NCBI RefSeq assembly: GCF_014596915.1
Contig: NZ_JACVWU010000017.1
Location: 1 to 64,000, forward strand
Direction: 5' to 3'
Source of the DNA: Streptomyces sp. TRM68416
GTDB lineage: Bacteria > Actinomycetota > Actinomycetes > Streptomycetales > Streptomycetaceae
DNA length: 64,000 nucleotides
In this document: positions 15,894 to 23,579 of the stretch, in pieces
Layout of the letters: each line of letters begins with the position of its first letter
How positions within the stretch are numbered: the stretch's first letter is position 1
The notes under the pieces: generated by a model
Seen by the model: the letters and a program-made list of their open reading frames with translations, nothing else
The model's database searches: none
Told to the model about the DNA's origin: nothing
Position numbers and translations under genes: made by a program

Positions 15894-16068
15894 ATGGATC
15901 GCCAGTACGTGGGGGTCGCTGATGCGGCCACATATCTCGACATGACCGAGCGTTGGATGTATCGAAGAGTCCCAACGGCATGGCATCCCCAGGTACTACT
16001 TCGGCGGTAAGTTGAAGTTCAAGATCGTAGATCTTGACCGATGGGCACAGCAGCAGAGGGTTGCGTAA
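15894..16068 (+). pseudogene. xis: Excisionase (Xis) with a one-base frame break
   Basis: The ATG at 15894, preceded by GAGGAGG, reads MDRQYVGVADAATYLDMTER, then WMYRRV, the start of a MerR/excisionase-type winged helix, but then drops out of frame and stops at 16010. The other frame continues the family pattern, RHGIPRYYFGGKLKFK then IVDLDRWAQQQRVA, to TAA at 16066-16068. Removing one base near 15973-15976 joins them into a normal 57-residue Xis. It faces int across a shared terminator. Either a sequencing error, an inactivating mutation that would lock the element in place, or a recoding site. Confidence 0.7.
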
Positions 16069-16094
16069 AGGGCCGGGCGAAAGCCCGGCCCTTT
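16067..16094. terminator. Bidirectional terminator between xis and int
   Basis: AAAGGGCCGGGC and GCCCGGCCCTTT pair perfectly over 12 bases around a GAAA tetraloop, directly between the convergent ends of xis and int. Confidence 0.92.
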
Positions 16095-16099
16095 CGTGT

Positions 16100-17245
16100 T
16101 CACAGGCCGTCGTTGAGGATCCGAGCGGCTCGGCCGATCGACGCCGGCATGAGGTGGCGGTAGATCTTGAAGGTCATGTTGATGTTCTTGTGCCCCATCC
16201 ACTCCGCCACGTCCGTGATGGGTATGCCCCTGGAGAGACAGTTGGACGCGAAGTAATGGCGCAGAGAGTAGGTCGTCAGCTTCCTCGTGATGCCGGCCCT
16301 CTTCTTCGCAATGTTCCACTGGTATTCGAGCGTGGTGTGTGCCCAATGGGCGGACCGCTGGGTCCGGAGAAGGTACCCGTCCGCAGACACGCCGTGGTCC
16401 TTCTCGTACCGCAGGAGTGACTCGCGCACCGTCCAGGGCATCGGAGTTTCGCGAAATTCTCCCGGCTTGCGATGCTTGAGGCGTGACCGCTCGCGCGTCT
16501 TTCCCTCGATCTGTTCGGTGATTCGGTAGACGTCGTCCGCGACCATCCGTTCCGTGTTGGCTGCGTAGGCTTCTCCATTGCGGAGACCACAACCGGACAT
16601 CAGGTCGATGATGACGACGAGGCCGTCGTTGGCGACCGCCTTGAGGGCATGGATCTCGTCCAGCGCCGGAATGGTGATCTTCCGAGGGATGTACTCGGGC
16701 GGTATCACTCCGTCGAAAGGGTCCTCGGTGATGCCTCCCCGGCGACGCGCGTCGAGAAGGATCTTCTTGAGCGTGTCGAAGGAGTTCTGCTGCGCGGCCA
16801 GGCCGACGGAACGTTCCTCCATCGACATGATGAAGTCTTCGACGACGGTCGACGCGAAGGTATTTATCCGGCGGGATTCCAGAACCGGAAGAATATGGCT
16901 GTTCAGGACCTGATTGACCGTGCGGACACTGCCGGAAGCGTAGTGTCGCTGTCGGGTGAGCCACGTGGAGGCGTACGGCCCGAAGCGTTGCTTTCCGATC
17001 TCGCGTTTGAGGTCCGCCTGCTGACGCGGGGTGTTGCTCTTCTCGTTGTAGACCTTGGTGAGCCTCTCGATCGCAGATTGCTGCGTCGAATACCCCGTCT
17101 CCTCGCGCTGGCGGCCTGTTGCATCGCGGTAGCGAATGGCGTAAGGGTGGGGGCATCGGGTCTGGCGGGAACAGGCGCAGACCTTGAAGCAACTGCCCAT
17201 CCCACGGGTGAGTTGGGTCGCCAACGTGCACGTCTCCTGACTCAT
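16100..17245 (-). CDS. int: Tyrosine-type site-specific integrase
   Basis: 381 residues. A Cys-rich N terminus (CFKVCACSRQTRC) leads to an arm-type domain and an SAM-like core-binding domain (about 85-170), then the catalytic domain with Arg in GCGLRNGEA (about 217), the box II stretch YSLRHYFAS, WMGHKNINMTFKIYRHL with the Tyr nucleophile near 362. The usual first His of HxxR is Tyr here, which some integrases tolerate. It would insert and, with Xis, excise the element. The ATG at 17245 lies just inside the right end. No tRNA gene is visible beside it, so the attachment site is not identified. Confidence 0.92.
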   Translation of the reverse strand: MSQETCTLATQLTRGMGSCFKVCACSRQTRCPHPYAIRYRDATGRQREETGYSTQQSAIERLTKVYNEKSNTPRQQADLKREIGKQRFGPYASTWLTRQRHYASGSVRTVNQVLNSHILPVLESRRINTFASTVVEDFIMSMEERSVGLAAQQNSFDTLKKILLDARRRGGITEDPFDGVIPPEYIPRKITIPALDEIHALKAVANDGLVVIIDLMSGCGLRNGEAYAANTERMVADDVYRITEQIEGKTRERSRLKHRKPGEFRETPMPWTVRESLLRYEKDHGVSADGYLLRTQRSAHWAHTTLEYQWNIAKKRAGITRKLTTYSLRHYFASNCLSRGIPITDVAEWMGHKNINMTFKIYRHLMPASIGRAARILNDGL

Positions 17246-17290
17246 GCTGGGAGTTTGCTGACCAACGAGCCCTCAGCATGGTCCTGACCT

Positions 17291-17304
17291 GCGGCCGCAC
17301 CAAA
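17291..17304 (-). promoter_or_regulatory. Fourth copy of the shared GC box, upstream of int
   Basis: On the minus strand TTTGGTGCGGCCGC, matching the box at 8033-8020 over 13 of 14 bases. It lies 46 bases before the int ATG. A -10 element at the expected place is poor (CATGCT), so it may be an operator rather than a -35 region. Confidence 0.45.
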
Positions 17305-17451
17305 TTACGAGACGTTGATGAGCATCCTCATGGGTACCTCCGGTGTGGCTGTCGGATCGGCGGAGCAGTCGGCGGTGGTCGACGGGAACGCTGCTGTCGG
17401 CAGTATCGACCTTGCGGCACCGAAGGTCACGTGCGGGCGCAGGAACGCTGA

Positions 17452-17937
17452 TCAGCGGGGTGGGAAGGGGACCAGTGCGAGGTCCCACTGGTCAGCCGCG
17501 TGACGCAGTGCCGCGGCGTCCGTCCTGATCTCCACGGCGAACTGGTAGACGTCGGCTCCGTCGTCCCCCCGCTGCCACGGGGGTGCCGCCTCCAGCGAGA
17601 GATGAACGCGAATCACCGCGGCCCCGCCCGCGCTTCGGTCGGCGAGGCTGAACGCCACGACCGGTTCGACGAACCACGTGTCCGGCGACAGCACGCCGTC
17701 GGCATCGGCTTCGGTCACGGCCACCGTGCCCGCGGCCACCGCGCGCAGCCACGCGGACACCCGGCGAGCCTCATGGGTGAGCAAACACGGATCGGCGAAG
17801 GACCAGCTTCCCCCGGGGGTTGTCACCCTGCCCTCGACGACCAGCCAGTTGTCGTCGTACGAGTCGCCCCGGACCGTGGCGAACTGATACCGCACAGGGC
17901 GGAGACCGACGCTGCCGTCGAGATCCTTCAGGAGCAC
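17452..17937 (-). CDS. WapI-type immunity protein
   Basis: 161 residues from GTG 17937. The N-terminal pattern [20 protein letters not shown], then [22 protein letters not shown], matches the WapI immunity family, cytoplasmic proteins that neutralise contact-dependent toxins. No matching toxin gene is in the window, so it may be an orphan defence gene. It starts close to and divergent from the TetR gene. First probable chromosomal gene right of the integrated element. No clear ribosome site; a leaderless message is possible. Confidence 0.65.
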   Translation of the reverse strand: MLLKDLDGSVGLRPVRYQFATVRGDSYDDNWLVVEGRVTTPGGSWSFADPCLLTHEARRVSAWLRAVAAGTVAVTEADADGVLSPDTWFVEPVVAFSLADRSAGGAAVIRVHLSLEAAPPWQRGDDGADVYQFAVEIRTDAAALRHAADQWDLALVPFPPR

Positions 17938-18006
17938 CGGGCCAGGATGTCATATACCGGCTACGGCGTTGTTGTTATGGTGCGGGCCGAGGAGGTGGGA
18001 CGTTCC

Positions 18007-18699
18007 GTGGCAGCACCTGGTTCTGCGCGAGGGGGCGCGGCATCGGCTCGGCGTTCTCCGGGGCGGCCCCCGGTGCCGTTGGAGCGCATCGTCGCCACGG
18101 CGCTCCGGATCGTCGACGAGGAGGGCGCGGACGCCCTCTCGATGCGGACGCTGGCCCAGCGTCTGGGCTCGGGCACGGCGACGCTGTACCGGCACTTCGA
18201 CAACCGGGCGGCGCTGGTCGCTCATGTCGTGGACCGCATGTTCGGCGTCGTGGAGCCGAACGGCGACGAGCTCCTCGCGATGGGCTGGCAGCGGGCGCTG
18301 CGGACGGTCGCGCACACCATGTTCGACGCCCTGGCCCGGCACCGGAACGCGGCGCGGCTGATGGGCGAGGGGATTCCTCTGGGGCCGAACGCGATGGCGC
18401 TGCGGGAGCGCTGTGTCGCGGTGTTGCTCCACGGTGGTTTCCCGCCGCGGGTGGCCGCGTATGCGTACGCGACCCTGGCCCGCTACGTCCTCGGGTTCGC
18501 CGTGCAGGCCGACGGGCACGGCGGTGCGGGACAGGCCGACGACGCGCAGCCGGCGGCCGTCTTCGGGAGTCTGGACGCGGATCTCTTCCCGGCCACCGTC
18601 ACGGTGGCCGGGGCGATGCCGGTTCCGATCGAGGACGAGTTCTCCTTCGGCCTCGAACTCCTTCTCAGCGGGCTCGCCCACCTGCGCGACGAGGGCTGA
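18007..18699 (+). CDS. TetR-family regulator
   Basis: 230 residues from GTG 18007, 11 bases after GAGGAGG; an ATG at 17977 is an alternative. The helix-turn-helix is LERIVATALRIVDEEGADAL then SMRTLAQRLGSGTATLYRHF (about residues 23-62), followed by a ligand domain of the TetR_C type with RHRNAARLMGEGIPLGPNAM. It is convergent with the amidohydrolase run and probably senses its substrate or an intermediate (inference). Its promoter region is shared with the WapI-type gene. Confidence 0.85.
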   Translation: MAAPGSARGGAASARRSPGRPPVPLERIVATALRIVDEEGADALSMRTLAQRLGSGTATLYRHFDNRAALVAHVVDRMFGVVEPNGDELLAMGWQRALRTVAHTMFDALARHRNAARLMGEGIPLGPNAMALRERCVAVLLHGGFPPRVAAYAYATLARYVLGFAVQADGHGGAGQADDAQPAAVFGSLDADLFPATVTVAGAMPVPIEDEFSFGLELLLSGLAHLRDEG

Positions 18700-18714
18700 C
18701 CGGGCGATCCGGTC

Positions 18715-20041
18715 TCAGGCGGGGGAGCCGGCGGGCCGGACGCTGCGCAGCAGCCGTGCCCCGGACTCCTGGAGCTGTTCCTTCACCCTGTCGAGGCCGG
18801 TGGTGAGCAGCGCGTGATCGCGTTTGCGCCAGATGCCGGCGACCATCACGGCCTCGATGTCGGCGATGTCGGCGTGCAGGACCGTGGCGACCGGGTCGTG
18901 CGCCGGCCACAGGTTGAGTGCCCGGGCGTCGACGGCGAGCAGGTCGGCCTGCATGCCCACCTCGATCCGGCCCACCCGGTCGGCCAGTCCCAGTGCCCTC
19001 GCCCCCCCCGACCGTGGCCCAGGAAAGTGCCTGTCTGGCGGTGACCGAGGGCGAGTCGGCGTACAGGCCGGTCGTCCGCCGGTGCCGGTCGTGGTCCAGG
19101 CCGCGCTGATGGGCCAGGGCGATCCGGGCGGCGGTGAGGAGCTTGCCGGGTACGGCGGTGTCGGTGTCGGTGCCCAGGGAGGGCGCCGAGTCCAGACGCA
19201 GCAGGGACCCGGTGACGGGTGCGCCGTGTCCCTGGCCCAGTTCGTTCTCCGGGGTGGTGGTGAAGGTGGCGCCCGCTTCGACGAGCGTCGCGATCCAGTC
19301 GTCGGGCAGGCCGGAACCGTGCACGACGTTGGTCAGGGGGCCGAACAGTCCGGCGGAGCGCACGGCTTGCCAGCCGGGTGCGGGCTCCCCGCCGCTCTGG
19401 TGCATCGAGACGAGGAGACCGCGTTCTGCGCCGGCTCGGAAATCGGCCACCGCGGTGTCGGGCGAGGAGTACTGCGGTCCCTGGAGCGCCATGCCCAGGG
19501 TGAGGAGGCCATGGCCGCGGACGGGGCCGTCGAGCAGCCGGTCGATCTCGGCGAGCGGGTGCGGTGTGTCCGGAGAGCGGTAGGGCGTGCCGTGCAGGAA
19601 CACGGCGCGGATACCGGCCTCGACCAGTCCCTCGACGGCCGCGTCGGCGTGTTCGGGCGACAGGGCGTTGTGGCACCAGTCGCCGAGGGTGGTGGTGCCG
19701 CAGTTGAGCTGGTTCAGTGCGCCGGCGAGAGTGCCGATGCGCATGTCGGCCGGGGTGTAGTGGCCGACGCACTCGCCGTGGAGGTGGGTGAGGTACTCCA
19801 TCAGCGTCCAGTCGGCGCCCACCGAGCGCAGGGCGGTCTGCCAGGTGTGCAGGTGGGCGTTGACCAGGCCGGGGATGACGATACGACCGGAGAGGTCGAC
19901 GGCTTCGGCGTCGGGTGCCTCGATGTTCTCGTGGACGGCGGCGATGCGGTCGCCGTCGACGAGGATGTCGAGGCGCTCGGCGTCGGGCCGGTCCGCCGCC
20001 ATGGTGACGACCTGCGCCCCGCGCAGCAGTACGCGGCTCAT
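18715..20041 (-). pseudogene. TrzA/SsnA-like amidohydrolase, frame broken at a G8 run
   Basis: The frame from ATG 20041 (GGGGGA upstream) reads a metal-dependent amidohydrolase: GLVNAHLHTWQ with the HxH metal pair, SMHQSGGEP, NVVHGSGLPDDW and the Asp in SLGTDTDTAVPG. After ARQALSWATVG it leaves the family pattern; the second frame continues with DRVGRIEVGMQADLLAVDA to the stop at 18715. Seven instead of eight G (C at 19002-19009) restore one protein of about 441 residues. Members deaminate or dechlorinate N-heterocycles such as triazines, guanine or cytosine. Sequencing error or slippage-prone switch; the leftward neighbours suggest a catabolic role. Confidence 0.75.
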
Positions 20042-20100
20042 ACGGCGGTCCCCCGATCGGTGCGGAGGCGGTTCTGCCGGTACATGGTGCGGCTCCTTGC

Positions 20101-21630
20101 CTACGGTGTCATGGCACGCATGGCGGTGCGCGTGCTGGTGAGGAAGTCCGACGTGGCGATGTGCCCGATGTAGCCGTCGGGACGGATGAGCAGCAGCGTG
20201 TCGCCGGTCAGGCCGTAGGCACGCCGCAGTGTGCCGCGGGGGTCGGAGAAGGGGCGGCCGTCGGCGGCGGACGCTCCGACGGTGAGCCGCTTCAGCTGCG
20301 CGCCCGCCGCCGGCCAGGCGAGCTGTTCGAGGTCCCGGGCGGCATCGGGGCCGTAGGCGAGGGCGGTGAAGTGGGGTCCGCGCAGGACGTCGAAGAGCCG
20401 GGTCGCGGTTCCGTCGGCGCCGAGCAGTCGGGCGTCGGGGGCGCGGTCGCCCGCGCGCAGGGTCCCGGTGCGCGTGCCGTCGGCGGGGGCGAGCGGGCCG
20501 CCGTAGTAGGTGAGGGTGAGCTGTTGCTCGTCCCTGCCCCGCTTCATGCTCGTCGGGTCGAGCCTGGCGATGCCGCCCCACTTGTCCGTGGACAGGCCCA
20601 GGACCCCGGCGGCGATCGGCTGCCGCTCGGCCTCGTAGGTGTCCAGCAGCGCCGCGTCCGCCCCGGCGAGGACCTGGCCGAGCTTCCAGCCGAGGTTGTA
20701 CCCGTCCTGTATGCCGGTGTTCAGGCCCTGGGCGCCGGCCGGTGTGTGGACGTGCGCGGCGTCACCGGCGAGGAAGACCCGCCCTCGGCCGTAGCTTTCC
20801 GCCAGGCGGATGTTGGGCCGGAACACCGACGTCCAGCGGATGTCGTGCAGTTGAATGCGCCGGTTGTGGGTGTGGGCGTGGATCCGCCGGAGGATGTCGT
20901 CCTTCTGCGAGGGCGCTTCCTCGTCCGGCGTGAGGCGGATCATCCACTGGAACATGTCGCTGTCGGGCAGCGGACAGGCGCCGATGAACCGGCCGCCCCG
21001 GCCGGGCCACATGTGCCATCGGTCCCGTGCCAGACCGGTCACGGAGGCGTCGACGACGAGCATCCGGTCGCTCTCGTCCGTCGTCCCGACGAAACCGACG
21101 CCGAGCTGCTTGCGTACCGCACTGGAACCGCCGTCGGCGCCCACGACGTAGCGGGCGGCGATCTCCTGCGTGCCGTCCGTGCCGGACACCTTGGTGACGA
21201 CCGTGTCCTCGTGCTGCGTCAGCTCGGTCAGTTCCCTGCCGAACTCGATCTCGCAGCCGAGCTCGCCGAGCCGGGCGTGCAGGGCGCGGTCCGTGCGGAA
21301 CTGAGGGATCAGCCAGGTGTTCGGATAAGGGACGTCCGGGGTCGCCTCCTTGTGGGGGAACATTCGCCACGGCACCGCGAGGGGCCCGGCACGGAGCGCG
21401 AGCTTGGGGTAGGTGCTGCCGCCGGCCAGCACGTCGGGCAGGACGCCGAGGTCTTCCAGGACTTCGAGGCTGCGGGGCTGGACGCCCTTGGCGCGGGAGC
21501 CGCGGAAGGCGTGGGGCGACCTGTCGACGATGCGTACGTCGAGGCCGCGGCGTACGAGGTCGATGGCCAGGGCGGAGCCCGAGGGGCCCGCCCCGATGAC
21601 CAGGACGTCGATGACCGGTGGGTTGTTCAC
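20101..21630 (-). CDS. FAD-dependent aromatic hydroxylase (PheA/MhpA/TfdB-like)
   Basis: 509 residues from GTG 21630, which overlaps the upstream stop (GTGA). FAD motifs: GAGPSGSALAIDLVRRG at about 13-29, the DG motif GADGGSSAVRKQLG near 170, and GDAAHVHTPAGAQGLNTGIQ near 300. The last 120 residues resemble the thioredoxin-like C-terminal domain of phenol hydroxylase-type monooxygenases. These enzymes use NAD(P)H and O2 to hydroxylate phenolic or similar rings. Coupled to an alpha/beta hydrolase gene upstream and followed by the amidohydrolase, it suggests ring hydroxylation and opening of an unknown aromatic compound, or a tailoring step in metabolite synthesis. Confidence 0.88.
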   Translation of the reverse strand: MNNPPVIDVLVIGAGPSGSALAIDLVRRGLDVRIVDRSPHAFRGSRAKGVQPRSLEVLEDLGVLPDVLAGGSTYPKLALRAGPLAVPWRMFPHKEATPDVPYPNTWLIPQFRTDRALHARLGELGCEIEFGRELTELTQHEDTVVTKVSGTDGTQEIAARYVVGADGGSSAVRKQLGVGFVGTTDESDRMLVVDASVTGLARDRWHMWPGRGGRFIGACPLPDSDMFQWMIRLTPDEEAPSQKDDILRRIHAHTHNRRIQLHDIRWTSVFRPNIRLAESYGRGRVFLAGDAAHVHTPAGAQGLNTGIQDGYNLGWKLGQVLAGADAALLDTYEAERQPIAAGVLGLSTDKWGGIARLDPTSMKRGRDEQQLTLTYYGGPLAPADGTRTGTLRAGDRAPDARLLGADGTATRLFDVLRGPHFTALAYGPDAARDLEQLAWPAAGAQLKRLTVGASAADGRPFSDPRGTLRRAYGLTGDTLLLIRPDGYIGHIATSDFLTSTRTAMRAMTP

Positions 21631-22532
21631 GAGTCGGGCCTTTCGCTGCGTGCGGCCACGAACGGGACGAGCTGGTCGGCGACGCCGCGGGGCCGTTCGA
21701 ACGGGGCCATGTGGCCGCATTCGGGGATGACGTGATGGTGCCGGGGCTTCAGCAGGGCGCGTGCCGGGGCGAAGTGGGCCAGGGGCATGACGCTGTCCTC
21801 CTCGCCCCACAGGAGCAGGGTCGGAATGCCCAGCGTCCCCGTCGGCCGGAAGAGGTCGTCCCGGCCGGAGACGGGCAGGTGCTGCAGCGTGTCGAAGACC
21901 GCGTGCAGCGAGCCCTCGAAGCGGAAGGCGTCGAGGACCATCTCGGTCAGTTCCGCACCGCGTTCGGGGTCGCGGACGTTGTGCCCGAGGTGCCGCTGGA
22001 GTATCCGTCGGCCGCGCCGCCGGGCCACGAGGCCGGCCAGCAGATCGCTGCGCAGCAGCCGGTGCGGGGAGGTCGGCCGCGGTTTCGCCAGACCGGCGGG
22101 TCCGGCGACGGTGAGCGTGGACATCGACGAGCGGTGCCGGGCTGCGCAGGCCATGGCGACGAGCGCCCCCATGGAGGTGCCGACGAGATGCAGTGGGCGT
22201 GCCGTCAGACCGAGCCGGTCCGTCAGCTCGGCCAGCTGCCGTACGAACAGGTTCTCGTCGTATCGCGCCCGCACGCGGTCCGAATAGCCGCGGCCGTACG
22301 CGCTGAAGGCCGGCGTCCGCAGTCCGCGGGCGTTCAGCTCGGCGACGAGGCCGTCCCAGTAGAACAGCGGGATGGTCAGCCCGCCGGCCATCACGACCGT
22401 ATCCCCGTCTTCCGGGCCCTTCAGTTCGTAGTGTGTGACGCCGTCGGACAGCTCGACGAAACTGCCGCGCAGGGCTTGCCGCGAGCCGGGGGTGAGCCGG
22501 CGGTCCTCGCCCGGGGCGACGAAGTACTTCAT
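21627..22532 (-). CDS. Alpha/beta hydrolase
   Basis: 301 residues from ATG 22532 with GAGGAGG upstream. The nucleophile elbow is LVGTSMGAL (Ser near 117), and the catalytic His lies in IPECGHMAPFERP near the end; the acid is probably in WGEEDSVMP. The pattern fits MhpC/haloperoxidase-like hydrolases. It lies between a second hydrolase gene and the flavin hydroxylase (4-base overlap), so it may cleave a ring-fission product or an ester. Confidence 0.83.
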   Translation of the reverse strand: MKYFVAPGEDRRLTPGSRQALRGSFVELSDGVTHYELKGPEDGDTVVMAGGLTIPLFYWDGLVAELNARGLRTPAFSAYGRGYSDRVRARYDENLFVRQLAELTDRLGLTARPLHLVGTSMGALVAMACAARHRSSMSTLTVAGPAGLAKPRPTSPHRLLRSDLLAGLVARRRGRRILQRHLGHNVRDPERGAELTEMVLDAFRFEGSLHAVFDTLQHLPVSGRDDLFRPTGTLGIPTLLLWGEEDSVMPLAHFAPARALLKPRHHHVIPECGHMAPFERPRGVADQLVPFVAARSERPDS

Positions 22533-22551
22533 GGAACGGGCCTCCTCGGCC

Positions 22552-23385
22552 TCAGTGCGTGGGGGTGTCGGCGCGGGAGCCGAGGAAGTCCGCGATCGCC
22601 TTCGCGACCCACTCGGGCTCTTCTTCGGGCAGCAGGTGACCGCCGTGCGGATGCACCAGCTCCGCGGCACCGGGGATGTCGCGGGCAAAGTGCTGGCCGT
22701 CCAGACGCGCGCTGCGCAGGACGAGCGTGGGCACCGTGATACGGGGGATCTGCGCGCTTCGGTCGGGCTGGTCGGTGTTGCAGAAGTCGACGAAGGCCGA
22801 GCGGTTCCCGGGCCGGTTCATGAGCTGATGGGCCCGGTCGACCAGGGCGTCGTCCACGATCGTGGAGCGCGGGTCGACGGCCGAGCGCAGACTGCGCTCG
22901 ATGGCGCCGCGCGGCATCACCCGCCGCAACACAGGGCGCAGCAGCGGATTGCGGGTCAGGCGCATGCTCGCGGGCACCGCCTTCTCCGGGTATCCGGTGG
23001 CGTTGACCAGCAGCAGGCCGGTCAGCCGGTCCGGCTGGTCCAGTGCGAGGTTGCAGGCGATGTTGCCGCCCAGGGAACTGCCCGCCATCGCGTAACGCGG
23101 CACCTTCAGCGCCTCCACGAAGCGCGCCACGGTCACGGCGTAGGCCGGGATGCGGTAGTCGCGGTCCGTGCGCGGGCCGGGCAGGCCGAACCCCGGCAGG
23201 TCGGGGCGGATCACGTCGTACGACCGCGACAGCAGGTCCGCCGCACCGTCGAAGTGCTGAAGCGACGAGGCGCTGCCGTGGAGCAGAAGGAGTGCCGGGC
23301 CGTGACCGGCGCGTTTGTAGTGGATGCGCAGCCCCTCCACCGCGACGAACCGGGAATCGGGTTGCGGCTGAGACCAGATGCCCAT
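22552..23385 (-). CDS. Alpha/beta hydrolase (MhpC-like), first gene of the catabolic run
   Basis: 277 residues from ATG 23385. An oxyanion LLLLHGSASS segment (about 33-42), elbow MAGSSLGGN (Ser near 103), and catalytic His in HPHGGHLLPEEEPEW. Strong similarity in layout to C-C bond hydrolases of aromatic meta-cleavage pathways, though lipase or esterase activity is possible. A promoter whose -10 ends about 8 bases before the ATG suggests a leaderless message. It is divergent from the DASS transporter gene. Confidence 0.84.
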   Translation of the reverse strand: MGIWSQPQPDSRFVAVEGLRIHYKRAGHGPALLLLHGSASSLQHFDGAADLLSRSYDVIRPDLPGFGLPGPRTDRDYRIPAYAVTVARFVEALKVPRYAMAGSSLGGNIACNLALDQPDRLTGLLLVNATGYPEKAVPASMRLTRNPLLRPVLRRVMPRGAIERSLRSAVDPRSTIVDDALVDRAHQLMNRPGNRSAFVDFCNTDQPDRSAQIPRITVPTLVLRSARLDGQHFARDIPGAAELVHPHGGHLLPEEEPEWVAKAIADFLGSRADTPTH

Positions 23386-23392
23386 AATGGCT

Positions 23393-23422
23393 ACACTGTT
23401 GCCGATAAGGTGGCCGTGTCAA
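23393..23422 (-). promoter_or_regulatory. Leftward promoter of the hydrolase-hydroxylase run, probably leaderless
   Basis: On the minus strand a perfect TTGACA (23422-23417), 18-base spacer, and CAGTGT (23398-23393). Initiation 7 bases further would fall at the ATG of 23385. Confidence 0.5.
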
Positions 23423-23435
23423 GTGCAAGCCTTCG

Positions 23436-23465
23436 AAGGGCAAGGGCAAGGGCAAGGGCAAGGGC
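23436..23465 (+). repeat. Five tandem AAGGGC hexamers
   Basis: Five exact copies of AAGGGC followed by degenerate GACGGC, GACCGC and GACCGT units, in the intergenic region between the leftward hydrolase run and the transporter. One frame would read Lys-Gly repeats but has no start codon. Confidence 0.8.
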
Positions 23466-23579
23466 GACGGCGACCGCGACCGTTAAGAACAAAACAGGGA
23501 CAGCCGGAGTGACCCGTGCCACATTCCCCAGCACGCCGGTTACAGCCGAGTGGCCGGAGTGTTTCCGAAAGGGACGGTC

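Noticed and set aside
23400-23486. Lys-Gly repeat frame over the AAGGGC hexamers
   Set aside because: No ATG, GTG or TTG start after the upstream in-frame stop.
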